Source: Cyanoderma ruficeps
Lineage: Eukaryota > Chordata > Aves > Passeriformes > Timaliidae
Assembly: GCA_008694505.1 (NCBI GenBank)
Contig: VZDJ01007754.1
Location: forward strand, 47,023,509 to 47,087,508
Direction: 5' to 3'
DNA: 64,000 nucleotides
Shown here: positions 13,673 to 25,109 of the stretch, one piece after another
How the letters are laid out: every line of letters starts with the position of its first letter
Position numbering within the stretch: the stretch's first letter is position 1
Made by a program: the position numbers and the translations under genes
Notes under the pieces: model-generated
What the model saw: the letters and a program-made list of their open reading frames with translations, nothing else
What the model was told of the DNA's origin: nothing
Database searches by the model: none

Positions 13673-14148
13673 TGTTGAAGTGTTATGAGCCTGACAGTGA
13701 TGCCTTAAGTTTCAGCTTTCATGTTTTTCAGATTCTGTGCTGCCTAGGAGGGCAGTTCTGAGCCTCGTATTAAGTGTCAGTCAGCTCTCTTCACAGAGTA
13801 GGGAGACAAAACAAATCCTTTTCCAGATGGAGACCAAGGACAATGGTTACAAGTTTTCAGGCCCAAAAGCACAAACAATGGTGAACTGAAGAAAGAAGGA
13901 TGGGACCTCACAACCTGAAGCTGTAATTGGACAATTAAACCCCAATATGCAAATTGACCAAAACTTATAAAAGTGTAAGACCTTGTGACCGTTTGTCCAT
14001 TTTGTGACCATTTTGGGTCCACCTTGGGTGTAGCCCTGGCCAGGCTCTTGTCCTGCCCAAGGTGTATCCTTATTTTAATAAATATCTACTTTATTCTCCA
14101 GCTCTGTCCAGTCTCTGTTTCAGGTCAGCCTTCCCAAGGGCATCAACA
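13673..14148 (+). mobile_element. Solo LTR, 476 bp
   Basis: The element begins TGTTGA and ends TCAACA, exact inverted termini. In between are a TATAAAA box (13966-13972) and AATAAA (14077-14082) about 110 bases further on, in the order expected of U3-R on the plus strand. No gag/pol or second LTR is nearby and no clear target duplication was found. Confidence 0.75.
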
Positions 14149-15110
14149 ACATCCCTCATGCTACAACCTCTTTGCACAACTCTAGAATTCCCATTACTAT
14201 GAGGTATTACTCAGGGGAGCAGAATGGTGAGTGCAAGAGAAGCCATCCTGGCTCTGTGGGGAGACTCAGAGATTTAATCTGTAGGTTTTAATCCAATGAA
14301 CCTCGATATGCCCTTTATGTTGGGTTGTGGCTCCTGGTGGGATTTGTATCCCTGATGGAACTGCAGCTGCTGGAGTTGTACCAAGGAGTCCCAGGTACCT
14401 CCTCTTGGGACTCCTGACACATCCAGCCCTTGGAAAGCCACCAGAGCATCACCCTCACCTGCAGGCATCTCCCAGGAGCTGCCCAGAGATGTGTAAGAGG
14501 GTGGCCTGTGGGATGAAAGACAGGTAAATGCAGCTAAATGTGACCACTCGAGACTTACAAGCAGGAAGTCTTGTAACACTTGGGATAGTGTTCCCTGCCC
14601 CTTTGCCTGTGGTGGATATTAAACATTACTGTGCTCAGTGAATTAATTATCTGCAAATGCCATCAGGATGTGTCCAGTGCATTTACTGAGGCCATGGCAG
14701 TGTCCTGTGGGAGGCCTGCACCAGGGAAGGGTTACTGACTAACTCTGGCAATAATGGCAAATAAACCCGTTTCCAGGAACAGAATTCCATCCACAGCAAA
14801 CATCCTTGAGCTGTGAACTGGTGTTAGGTGCTGTTTCTCAGCCTGCCAGCTTTCTCACTTCTCTCTCCTCCCCTTAAAGAGACAAGCATGCAAATGATGC
14901 TGAGCTGCTAGAACAGACTAATGTTACATGGAAAGTGCTGAATCCTGTGGTATCCTGAAAAGCTGTATAATTCCCAAGTTTCAGAGGCAGACAGTGTGGC
15001 AGTGGTTAAGTCTCCTCAGAGCTGTTTTCAGACTCTGCAGGCACATGTGAGCAGTGCTTATGCATATCAATATTTCAAGGTCTTTATGTTTCCCATCCCA
15101 CTACTTTCTC

Positions 15111-15154
15111 AAAAAAAAAAAAAGCCCAAAAAAAAAAAAAACCTAAAAAAAAAA
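15111..15154. repeat. A-rich interrupted tract
   Basis: Poly-A runs separated by short interruptions about 0.4 kb beyond the UMODL1 stop; low complexity, no clear origin. Confidence 0.7.
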
Positions 15155-15590
15155 TTTCCACCCCAGCTTTTGCAGAAAGGGATCACTTCTGAGGAAAATT
15201 TATAAAGAGAGAGATAAAGCTTCTCTCCTTCATTGCACTAGACACTAATTTAAACCCAAAAATTATATGGCTGTTTTTGGGAAATGCTTATTGGTATTTT
15301 CTAAGGTGATGAGCCATTTACACTGACTGAGATCAAAGCCATGATGGGAGATGAAGGACACAACACTTTCTTCTTCCTCTTATAGTTTGCATCATTTGAA
15401 AACAGGGAAGAACAGTAGGAATTTCTTTCTTACTTATATGGCCTTTACCCATAGCAAAAAGGATAGCAGGTTCAAATATTCTCATAAAAAAGATGGTCAT
15501 CTACAGGTATTTCACCATTTCAGGAAGAGAGAAACGGCTAAAAAATGCAACTGATCATGATTGAGTACTCATGTGGTAGCCTGTGAATGA

Positions 15591-15778
15591 CTAATCATAG
15601 AACACTTGGTAGCTGAAGTTGTCAGACTTGATCCTGAGGTTGTATCTTCCTGTCTTCCTCTGGTACTGGAAAATGAGAAGGGTCACAACTCCCAGCACAA
15701 ACCCAAACACAGCAAGGGCTATGAGGATGATGTATCCAATTGCCATGCCAGCCTCCTTCTTTCTCTTCGAATCAGATG
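15591..15778 (-). CDS. UMODL1: UMODL1 last coding exon: transmembrane helix and cytoplasmic tail, open
   Basis: After a T-rich acceptor (tttttttag) in phase 1 the frame reads SDSKRKKEAGMA, then a hydrophobic helix IGYIILIALAVFGFVLGVVT plus LLIF, then QYQRKTGRYNLRIKSDNFSY, QVFYD and TAG at 15591-15593. The YQR..GRYN..I.S.NFSYQVFY tail is diagnostic for UMODL1. The exon is fully intact, with 61 complete sense codons plus stop. The dibasic KRKK just before the helix is a plausible ZP-family processing site; that is inference. Confidence 0.92.
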
Positions 15779-18254
15779 CTAAAAAAAATATAACAATAAA
15801 AAAGAAAATTAAAAATCAAGAGGTGAAAGAAAAAAAACTTTGAAATTCCTGAATCTTTTACTGGGAGGGAGGGGAAACAAGGCCTGAATATGAATTAGCC
15901 AAAATGCCAGTACAGAATTGTGCTACAGGAGTGTATCAGCCTTCTGGGGAGGGTGATTCTCATGGAGAGGGTGTGAGGACAGACCATGTTCTCTTTTTAC
16001 ATGCCAGAATAGAGTCCCTGCAGACATGAGTGTGACTTTTAGCTAAAGTAAGAATCAAAGAACTAGTACTGGTGACTTTTTAAAATGCTGCCTGACCTTC
16101 AGATATACTTTAGAGGTGAAGCATTCCCCTATCTTAATCCTGCCTCCATTCATCTGTGATTATAAAAATGCCTTGATTTGCTTTTATCATAGAAGTAACT
16201 GCTCTGCAGGCACAGAGTATTTGGGGAAGGATTCTCTGTGTGTGCTGGGTCTCTGAGCTCCCAGCTGAGCCAGCAGAGATGTGGCTGGGGTGGTCAGTGG
16301 AGTGACACTGGCTTGGTCACCACGGGCTCAGAGCTGCACCTGAGCAGTCCTTTAGAGCCAGCTGAGGTTGTCTGCAGTGTCTGCACAAGTCTGGCGGACA
16401 GGACCTGCAGGAGACCTGTGCTCTGCTGGAAGAGCACCCAGACTCAGAGGGGAAGAGAAAAACCAACACCAAATACCCCAGTGTGGGCAAGAGTCATGTC
16501 CCACATTGCCAGCTGTCTGCCAGGGCACCACAGATCACACACAGAAAATGTTCTCCTGGTTCCCTTTTAACCACTCCCATATATTTGTCCAAATCTGCAA
16601 GCAGAAACCCCTCTCCCTTTATTATTATGCCTCTCTTCATGTTTGTGCAAGTTTTTATCATTCCTTCCTGCAAAGGCTCCATGCACCTACAGAAACATGC
16701 ATTTGTTTGCTTACATTTTCAGGACAGCACTTGTTTTGCCAGGCACTTGTGTGGTACCTGAGGTACACAGAAGATAAATAAATACCACTGCACACATGCC
16801 TGCAATTAGAGACAAGGGTTTTGACCAAAGGACTCTGCTGGCAGCCACAGAGGTCAGTAAAAGCAGTGTTCAAGCTAGAGAACATCGTTCCAAGACAGGC
16901 CAAAGCAGTGCTGTGTAATATATTTAGTCTCATTTTTGAATTTCAGCATAAAACAAAGGAGTAAAGTAGAACATGCACAGTGGAAAAGGCAGCCTGTAGC
17001 CAGACACAGAGCTGAGGACGTGCAACAGTGGCTTTTGCCATCACATGTGACCAAGTGTTGGCAGAGCAGGTAAAGTTTTTCATGTTTCACTGCAGCACTT
17101 ACACCTGTTAGTACCTGACATCATAATTCATGTTAACCCCTTCAACACAGAGATGCAGACCACTGAAAATGTGGTGTGATTATCCAAACTAGAAATAAGA
17201 GACAGCATCCAAACATGTCACCTTTTCCTAGAAATCCACCTAGCACAACACAAAGAAAGCTCCCCTGACCAGAAGCTCTTTTGGGAAATGGCCATTTTTC
17301 AAAATTAGAAATGAATCAGGGTCTCCAGCAAAAATGGGAGTGAGAGCTACTTGTGGTAAGAGCTAAACAAAGAATTGCATTAATTGCTTTATTTTTTTTT
17401 TAAAGAACTAATTCAGAAATGAGCGCTGAGGACCTATTTGAATAGACCGTGTAATGGAAGAAAAATACATTCTTCTAAGTCAGAGTCAGTTCCTAGGTCC
17501 AAAAGAACATTATGGACTGTCTATTCACAGTAGCCACGAGTTAAGACTGATATTGGTGAGCCAAAACACTCTCAATGAGTGTTTTACATTAAGAAGTTAT
17601 AAATGTAAAGCTGGAGGGGGCCAAATGACTGAAAACATGACAGGGCACGGGTGCCCCTGTAAGCATCACTCAGGTTAAATGCAGAAAAAGCAGGTGCATA
17701 ACAAATTAGACCTTGCTTGCCCCCAGTGCTGGTGTTTGCCCTCAATTAACCTGTGCTGCACCAAATTAACAAAGGGTGCTGTGCATCAGCTGAGCTCTGC
17801 CACTTCCCCTCACTGTGGTAATGAAGTCAATGCCAGGGAGCCAAAGGAAACACAATTAAATCTCTTACATCCTCTGATTTGGGACTTCAGAGCCCCAAAC
17901 AATTGCAGACTAACAGCAGTGCAAACACTTGGGAAACCGACTGTGATCTGAAAGATCGACTCCGCTTTCACATTTTACAATTGAAATAATTGTTTGGTTT
18001 GGTGGTTGTTGCACTTGTTACCCTGTGCAAACAGCCACACAAAAGCACTTCATCTTCCTTTCTACATTCCCTTGACAACCTGATAGTCCCTGCTCCGAGG
18101 AGGGCACGTGCTTCTCCACGCTGCCACGTGGCTCCAGCAGGAATGCCTGCTCCCAAGGAATACAGAAGGGCACAAAAACCTTGTGTGCCACAGGCCTTCA
18201 GGTTCCTTTGCCTGTACAAAATAACCTCGGCATGATAGTCTGTTCACAACTCAC
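15779..18254 (-). other. UMODL1 intron before the last exon
   Basis: This intron separates ZP exon 5 from the transmembrane exon, with gtgagt donor and tttttttag acceptor. Several overlapping ORFs at 16238-16933 on both strands have no recognisable domain and are treated as chance. I see no RNA gene or mobile element. Confidence 0.6.
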
Positions 18255-18342
18255 CAGCTGATTTACACAGTGGTCCCCAGGATGTTCTGTGCAGGGAGAA
18301 GGTTTCTCCAGCCTTCAGGAGTCAAGCTCTTGCCTGGCATCT
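18255..18342 (-). pseudogene. UMODL1: UMODL1 ZP-module exon 5, with nonsense codon
   Basis: An 88-base exon, phase 0 to phase 1, follows cgttgcag and precedes gtgagt. It reads RCQARA, stop, LLKAGETFSLHRTSWGPLCK, SA. The family has C..FRLL.....T...H..SWGPL.RS at this place, so TGA (18322-18324) sits where Arg is expected, a likely CGA-to-TGA change. SWGPL and the splice phases make the assignment good although the first few residues are diverged and there is one extra codon. It links the ZP module to the transmembrane exon. Confidence 0.8.
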
Positions 18343-20923
18343 CTGCAACGATCAATTCAAACTCCAGCAAGTCATGTGGTTTACTAATTCAAAAGACAAA
18401 GCTTTCTGATGAGCTTGTGAAAGCCCAGGGCTGCTCTCACCGCTGGGCTTTTGTTCTTTAATGTTATGCTCTGTTAAACTGAAATTAGCACCAAAAGGAA
18501 GTCCAAAAGAAATGGCATCAGGGAAAAATCAGTATAAAATCTGTAATTAGTCACACCAGTACACGCTGCTGTGAACAGACATTTCACACAGACAACCTTT
18601 TCATTAACTTTCTGTTTATTTTAGAGAAACCTTATGGGAGAATAAGTTTATCACTAATGCCAGGGTTTTGGAAGCACTTTTGTTGAGATGCTTCTGCTGC
18701 CCATGGCAGGCACAGCAGATATTGCAACCAGCACCAGCAGAAGCAGCAGCAGCTTTCAGAGCCTGCTGAGCCATGTGTCATTCTGGAGAGACCCACAACC
18801 TCAGTGACCCGTGAACCATTAATCTGGGAACTACAATCCCTGTCCTGTGGGATGCTGGGGATCAGCTCTGTGTGAGCAGCACTTGCACAGGCATTTTCTG
18901 AGCACTTCTTTTTTGTTTGCTGCCTTTTTTAAGTCGCAGCCTAAAGGTCCCTGATGGGAACCAAAACCTACTGGCATTATTCAAGGGTACTGTGGCTCTC
19001 CTGGAAGGGCACAAAAACCCCCAGAGAAATGGCAGCATCATACCATGAGCAATAAAATCAGCAGGGTGTCTTAGCAGCTTGTTTACACCAGAATGTCTCA
19101 CCAGTGTTACCAGTTTGGCTGCACTGGAAAATCTACAATCCACTGCCTGCAACAGTGTCTTCAGCTGGGTCACCCCCCCAGAAATACCCATGTGGTTATT
19201 TATGACTTGGCTCTGCCCACAAATAGCTTTCCCAGGCAGGTGGATCTGTTAGAGAAGACATTTATGTAGTTGCTCCCTGATGACAATGAATTTTTGGTTC
19301 CACATGGCCATGGAGCAGCCACGTTTCACCAAATATCTGCATGGTGGTGGCACGTCACTCCTCTTCCCATTCAAAGGAATTTTTCCTTACTCATTTCTTA
19401 CTATTTTCTCCTTAGCCAGTCCATTTTTTTTTTTCAACTCTAAACTTTAGAGCACCTCACACTCTTCCACAGAGAAAACAAGGCATAAGTAGACTGAGTT
19501 AGAAGAAATAATACAAGATGTAAGTATCAAGTGTGTGGGTGAAGAGCTGAGTTAAATCTGCCCTGAAGCAAGTCACTATTCCCCTGAGAAACAGATCAGA
19601 GGGTCAGATACCAGACCTAAGCCACTTTCCCAGCCATCTTTCATTATTTACAAATATCCTCTGTTCTTGATCATCTTCCTGGGTCTTTGCACCCTCTGCA
19701 GCTCTTCCTCCCTTCTCTGTAAAAGCCATTGCTCACCCTGTGTAGATGGGGCTGGTACTTGTCTTACCCTCTTACCCACATCACAATTTAGCCTCAGTCG
19801 AAGATCCTGAATTCACTGACTTCTCGTAGGGGTGCAATTTGCATAGGAGAAAGAAAAATACATCCTATATATATATATCTTTTTNTTCATACTCAGCTGC
19901 CAAAACTGGAGCCATCTTACCATTGTCAGTCATGTTTCCTGTCCCTACTTTTTTTTGGTGTTTGTTTTTTTTTTAATCTGGAGGAAGCCTTAAACTTCGA
20001 GAAAGGAAACAAGCATCTTCTGGTAACCTTTTTAAATCCTTTAAGAAGAGATAATTTGCTTTATAATGGGTTTAAACCGTGTTATTTAGAGCTAGAGGAA
20101 AGTGTTAAACAATGGGGGAACACCAAACTGCTAATGAAAACATCCTCGATAGAAAAAGAGGCAGGAAGGTTGGCAGAGGAAGAGGAGAATTCCCAAGTGT
20201 CTGCTAGTAAGAAAAAAAAAAAGCCATCAGTTAAACGTATTTTTTCTTATTTCTATGGTAGCAACACATTTTTAGATAAAGCTGTGTATCACTCACTTGC
20301 AAGTAAAAAGAAACAATGCAATGCTTTGTAGCACAGACAATTAAAAACTGCAGTTCTTATCAGAACATGGCTTGGTTTATTGCTTTAAAAATCAATCAGC
20401 CTTTAAAAAGGCGTAATAAACTCTATTAAAGTCACAGCCCTAGAAGCTTAATGACATTGAGCTTCCTTTCCTGGCACCTAAACTCTCAGCTGAAGAAACA
20501 AATCTGTAGGGGATAAGAAAAAAATATATATAAATTTCCTCAGACATTCTTCTGACACTGCTACTCTGGGAGTTCCTATTTTGTGACACATCCATCTGAG
20601 CTGATACTTTTCTGACCAGACTAATTTCATTGCTTTTTAGTCATCCTTAAAATGAGTGAAAACTCCAGTTCTCAGGTTCCCCAGCTCTGCTCCACGCTTT
20701 TTTCTAGGAGGAAGAGCAACAGGAAAAAAAGCTGACACTTCCATATGGTTGTAGTGTTTCCCCACTCCTCTCTGCTCTCAGCAGAGAACAAAGGAAACCT
20801 CGAGAGTTATTTTAAATCTTGTTTGGAAACATTACTCCTTCCATTCCATTGCAGGACTCCAGATGGCACTGAGAAAAATATATTTTGGGGGTGGGGAATA
20901 GCGTATCAGAACAAAACACTTAG
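18343..20923 (-). other. UMODL1 intron between ZP exons 4 and 5
   Basis: The donor at 20923 is ctaagtg, so this intron probably would not be removed normally. It contains a single N in a TA/T-rich tract at 19885 and otherwise unremarkable sequence. A plus-strand 91-codon ORF at 20056-20331 rich in Lys/Glu has no family resemblance. Confidence 0.6.
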
Positions 20924-21085
20924 AGTCCTGCAGGTGCTTCCTGGTGACTCCAGACAAATACGAATTCTGCAGTGTAAGTAAACCACAGAGTTGTTGACAA
21001 AGGAAAAAAAAAATTCATCTTAAACTGAGCTTTGCTCGAATTCCCATTTTCCAGCAGCGTGGTGTAAGTATTTGGGATGGGACAG
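20924..21085 (-). pseudogene. UMODL1: UMODL1 ZP-module exon 4, poly-T frameshift and lost donor
   Basis: After cttctcag in phase 2 the exon reads CPIPNTYTTLLENGNSSKAQ, FKMN, then a run of ten T (21004-21013). Beyond the run the family match is in another frame: SFVNNSVVYLHCRIRICLES, PGSTCRT. Two extra T explain the shift (162 bases instead of 160). At the exon end the intron begins ctaagtg (20923 downward) instead of gtaagtg, a one-base change at donor +1. The cysteines of CPIPNTYT, YLHC, RIC and STC belong to the ZP-C part. The T-run length could be a sequencing error; the donor change is less easily explained that way. Confidence 0.87.
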
Positions 21086-21954
21086 CTGAGAAGAGAGACA
21101 GAAACCACACAGAGCAGCTAAGGCTAGAGAAAACAGGTTGTGGTTAGGGCACAGAACTTGGGTTTTAAGGTTTTCCTTCCTTTAGGAAGTCACAGCCAGA
21201 CCCTTCATGAAGCAGCTCTGGTGGTGATAAGGGGCTGCTTGCTGCTTTAATCTCACAGTAACCGAGTGGAACAGGAGATGTGTGAAGTGGTTGGAGATTT
21301 GGAAGAGTAACAGAAAGAAGGATTTTAACTTGGCTTCACCAAACACAAATTGAAATAAACCATGAAATTTAAAGGACTTGATTTTGTTACTGAGCAAAAT
21401 GACTATCCTGTATTTTAAGGTGGCAGGTGAACCTAAGAAATATGACATTGGGGTGAGATCAGGGATCCAGACAGGAACAAACCTCCTCTTTCACCAGAGA
21501 CTGCTTTAGTATCATGTGTGAGGAATTAAATTACCTATTTCTTCATTGACAAGAGGCACATAAGCTCTTGATAAAGCTGAAACCACAGAGAAACCTCTGA
21601 ACCACGGAGAAGAAGATAAAGCACCCACTTCTCAAATGCTCTTTCACTACTGACAGCCAAAATCACCTTCAAGTAACTTCTTCAGGTTAAAAGCACAATT
21701 CCATCACAAACCTCTACAGAAGACAACCAAACTCAAAAAACTTCCACAGGACCCTTTGAAATCCCTTTTCAGATCTACCTTTCTTGTTCAAAGAAGGTGT
21801 AACCAGGCCAAATAGAAAGGGACCATGGCTGTGAATGGTGAGAACATGCATGAAAGGCATTTAAAATACAACATATTATTAGTCAGTACTAATAATAATT
21901 AGTCAGTAAGACCGAAGGTATGGCTCATGGCATTTGCAAATGGCATTGCTGTAC
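21086..21954 (-). other. UMODL1 intron between ZP exons 3 and 4
   Basis: An ordinary short intron (gtacag donor, cttctcag acceptor). Nothing else recognised. Confidence 0.6.
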
Positions 21955-22189
21955 CTGCTGCTGATAAAAACAAATGACAGGGGATCCTGAATTATTGGTT
22001 GGAGTGGCCCAGCAGTCAGTGAGAAGCACCTTGAGCTTGCTGTCTGCTCTCTGCATCCCCACTGTGATCAGCACATCCTCACTGGCAGAGACACTGGAAT
22101 TTTGGGGGATTGGGGAATTTCCAATAAACAGCTGCATTTCTGTTCTGAAGTGTCCAGATCCATGCAAATCCTCAGAGATGGTGTAAAGT
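21955..22189 (-). pseudogene. UMODL1: UMODL1 ZP-module exon 3, 2-bp deletion
   Basis: Starting after gatttttcag in phase 2, the exon reads LYTISEDLHGSGHFRTEMQL, FIGNSPIPQNSSVSASEDVL, ITVGMQRADSKLKVLLTDCW, ATPTNNSGSPV. The FIG.SPIPQN.SVSAS motif and TxCWATP are diagnostic. After SPV the natural frame continues ICFYQQQ, while the frame two bases away gives TFVFISSS, matching the family's TFSFINNS and restoring the phase 2 end required by the next exon. This implies loss of two bases (CA) near 21974/21975. The length of 235 should be 237. The donor is gtacag. Confidence 0.87.
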
Positions 22190-23766
22190 CTGAAAAATCA
22201 ATTAGCCACCTTTAAAGACCACAAATTCGACTGTGAGTTTCTGCAAGTCTTAAATCAGTGCCTGTTTTCCCACGTGTTTAAACAGTGAAGGGTTATCTGC
22301 AGTCCAGGATGACAGGACACTGTTCAAAAGGAAAGGTGAAAATACATGGAGTTTTCAGCAGGGAAGGTAGAGAGCAGGGAAACACAGGTGGGAAAATCCA
22401 AAGGGTGGTTTCAGCAATTCAAACAGGACAGAGAGAAATACCTGAGTGGAGCAGAAGGGGAGCAAGACTATGAAAAGCTCAGAATAAGGACAGTAAGAGC
22501 TTAGTGCAGAAGAGCCAAAAAAAACAAAAAAAAAAAAGACAGGGAAAATCTGAACAGAAAGTGAAAGGCATGAGAAAATTATAGAGCTTAAAGAAAAGTG
22601 GCCTGACAAAGACTTTGCTGGGGAATAGGAAGGAAAATACAATCTCTGGGCAGGGCTAGGAAACAGAAACTGGATTTGGTGCCAATAGTTTAAGCACGAT
22701 GATAAGCAAGAGAGGAGGTGCACTTGTATGAAGGGAGGACACTCCCCATGAGAGAAAGGCTTGTGCTGTCACATCTTCTGTCAGCACAGCCTTGATTTTC
22801 TGTGAAGTGTGGCTCTGATTCCATTTCACTTGAAAATGGGGCCTTCCACAACAAAAAAAGGATTTGCATGATTTATCTTCTGGTTGTTCAAGTAGACCGA
22901 ATAAGGATTTGTGGGGGGTTAAAAACTGCCATTCTCAGGAGCCACACAGCAATCTGCAGGCCCATATCAGGTGGGAAGATATATGATCGATATGTTCCAA
23001 AAGCAGGAAAATGCTGTTATTGCTACAAGGGATTGCCCAGGAAGGCAATGAGGAGACAGGAATTCTGACTCCTGAACCAGCAGTTCCCAAAGGTTTATTT
23101 TCACCTGTGGTTTAACCAGCTAAAGGCCAAGCTTGTTGGACCTACTGGCACATTAGTTGGGGCAGGAGAGAAGCACAGAGGAGGGATCTCCTTGATGCCT
23201 TGGACTGGCTACCTAGAACAGAGGCTAGACAGAGAATAAAGTGGATATTTATTAAAGGCCTTTGACAAATGCCCCTTGGGCACTGCAGGAGCCTGGCAGA
23301 GGCTACAGCTGAGAGGGACGATGGTCAGGAGTTTTTCAGGCTGATAGAAGTTTGGTCTATTTGTATGTCAGAGGTTAATTGTTCAATTATAGCTTCAGGT
23401 AATGAAGTCATGTTCCCCTGGATTGCTTCTCCCCAGTTCACTTTTGTTTATACTTCTCAGGCCTGAGGCTGTGATGATGACCTTAGTTCGTAGGCCTGGA
23501 AGGATTGTTTGTCTGCCCAAACTGTGAAGAAAGCTTACTAACACTCTATATAATAGAGTTCAGAGTTATACACTAATGCAGTGCAGGATCTGAAAAACAT
23601 AAAAGCTAAAACTCAAGGCACCATTCTGAGCACAGGACTCCCAGGATGGCAGACTGCTCCCAGTGCTGTCACTGGATACAGCTACAGCCCCTGTGTTGGG
23701 GTTTTCCCAACACAGCAGCACTCAGCCACACAGCAGAATTTCAAAGCAGGAACAGTTGTTCCTCAC
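22190..23766 (-). other. UMODL1 intron between ZP exons 2 and 3
   Basis: Intron with gtgagg donor and gatttttcag acceptor. Purine-rich in 22300-22600. The minus-strand 122-codon ORF at 22355-22723 is a Ser/Phe/Leu-rich reflection of that purine tract, not a gene. No mobile element recognised. Confidence 0.55.
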
Positions 23767-23909
23767 CCTTCTGCAGTGTACCCACAGGAAGTCAAGACAC
23801 GGTTTTGAAACACACAGTGGATGGGACTGGCAATGTTCAAGTGGTGAATTATTCCCTGGGCAGAAGCATCATTCCGAAGGGTGGTTTTCACCACGGTAGT
23901 AGTCATGTT
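23767..23909 (-). CDS. UMODL1: UMODL1 ZP-module exon 2, open
   Basis: A 143-base exon, phase 0 to phase 2, follows tgtgctgcag. It reads NMTTTVVKTTLRNDASAQGI, IHHLNIASPIHCVFQNRVLT, SCGYTAEG before gtgagg. The TLRND....GIIHHL.I.SPI.C.FQN block is the strongly conserved UMODL1 ZP-N segment; IHCVF carries a ZP cysteine. There is one codon fewer than the mammalian form before the exon end (the Trp of EWG appears absent), but in frame. No lesion is seen. Confidence 0.9.
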
Positions 23910-24679
23910 CTGCAGCACAGAAAGGAGAGAACACATCAGCATTTCCAGGGTTGTATCAGAGCTTGGGTGTTCCCCATTCTCCTGACAGCAAAAATCAAAC
24001 AGATTAAACCTCCAGTATCTTTGTTCCTGTACAGGGAGGCAAAGAAAATACACCAGTCCTCCTTTTTTTACTTTTTGTCATATCATAGAATCATAGAATC
24101 ACAGAACAGCTTTGGCTGGAAGGGATCTTAAAAATCATTAAGTTCCAAACCCCCTGCCATGAGCAAGGACACCTTCCACTAGGCCAGGTTGCCCAGAGCC
24201 TCATCTAACCTGGTCTTGAACACTTCCAGGGATGGGGCAATGATCATTCCTTAGCAGTGGTCATTGCTCCAGAAGGGAGGTTCTGTACTTTGGCATGGCC
24301 TGAACATGACCATTGGTTTGGGATCCAAAGGGAGAGATCACTCTTTGTCCCCACTACTGGTAGCTGTTGAAGTATTTGTCAGCATGAGATGATGGAATTA
24401 CTTTAAAGAAAAGACAGCTGCAAAGGGAACCCAGAAGAGGCATGGGAAGTGACTCTCAGTTTGGAGAGGCCCTTGAGTTTTTCTGCCTGACCTCAAAGAT
24501 TCCCCTTCTCCCTGGTGCTTCCCATCGCACACTGAGAGGTAACTTTCCATCACAGGAAGGGGATTTCTTTCTCCAAAAGGCTGTACACCTAGCTAAGGAT
24601 CTGCCACTGCCTCTCCCCTCCTGGAAGAGAAATAAAGTGTTCCAGGGCTTGTTGGCATTCCCTTGATCAGAGGACTTAC
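23910..24679 (-). other. UMODL1 intron between ZP exons 1 and 2
   Basis: Holds a minus-strand CR1 3' end at about 24083-24245. The rest shows nothing recognisable. Confidence 0.6.
24083..24245 (-). mobile_element. CR1 LINE 3' end
   Basis: atcatagaatcatagaatca microsatellite end followed by ccctgccatgagcaaggaca and gaacacttccagggatgggg. It sits between ZP exons 1 and 2 without touching them. Confidence 0.88.
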
Positions 24680-25109
24680 CATCTCAACTCAGGTGCCACA
24701 GTTGCTCCAGCCCGCCTGCAGCACAACGTGGGTGCCACTGCTGGTGCTCACATTGCAGCCAGGCTCCCCCAGGAACAGGGAACTCTCTGGGATGGACTCC
24801 TGCTGCAAGAATCTCTTCTGGATTGCCAGATGATCCTCTCATTTTCACAAAACACACTCATTGAGTCTTTAATGGAAACCTCTTGGCTGGGTTTGGCAAA
24901 GGGGGCTGGAGATGCTGGAGGAGAAACATCAGGAATTGCCTTGGGATGTGTGGTGAGAGGAGTCAGCACTATGCTGGAGAACATGGTGCCCTCCAGAGCT
25001 CTGTGCTCAGCAGGAGAGAAGCCCAGTGAAGCAGGGGAGGAAACATGAGCTGGAGTTTGCAAAGATGTCACAGGTAAAATTGTGCTGTGCACAGGTTTCT
25101 TATCCATCA
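24680..25109 (-). pseudogene. UMODL1: UMODL1 ZP-module exon 1 (linker plus ZP-N start), frameshift and stop
   Basis: The exon opens with a Pro/Ser-rich linker (SPPASPAPFAKPSQEVS), then enters the ZP N-terminal part: SMSVFCENERII. The frame then shifts: the match resumes one frame over as IQKRFLQQESIPESSLFLGE, CNVSTSSGTHVVLQAGWSNC. This needs one restored base near 24828. At the end, CGT is followed by TGA (24689-24691) where the family has Leu, then a consensus gtaagt donor at phase 0. The length of 430 is one short of phase-consistent 431. ZP modules polymerise extracellular filaments. The upstream boundary at 25109 (acceptor gcaacag) is less sure than the rest. Confidence 0.87.

Larger units (their letters stand above)
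1..15590. other. Intergenic DNA downstream of UMODL1, no gene seen
   Basis: No coding exon with splice sites or recognisable protein was found on either strand. All ORFs are short, unconserved-looking or fall in CR1/LTR copies. In mammals ABCG1 lies beyond the UMODL1 3' end in this direction, but no ABC-transporter exon was seen here. Repeats inside are listed separately (CR1 at about 1000-1868, 4237-4540, 5626-6265, 11765-11950; LTRs at 1198-1758, 5646-6082, 13673-14148). No clear AATAAA for UMODL1 was identified in the few hundred bases after its stop. Confidence 0.6.

Noticed and set aside
22355..22723. 122-codon Ser/Phe/Leu-rich minus-strand ORF resembling a membrane protein
   Set aside because: It is the reverse of a purine-rich intron tract and has no conserved context.
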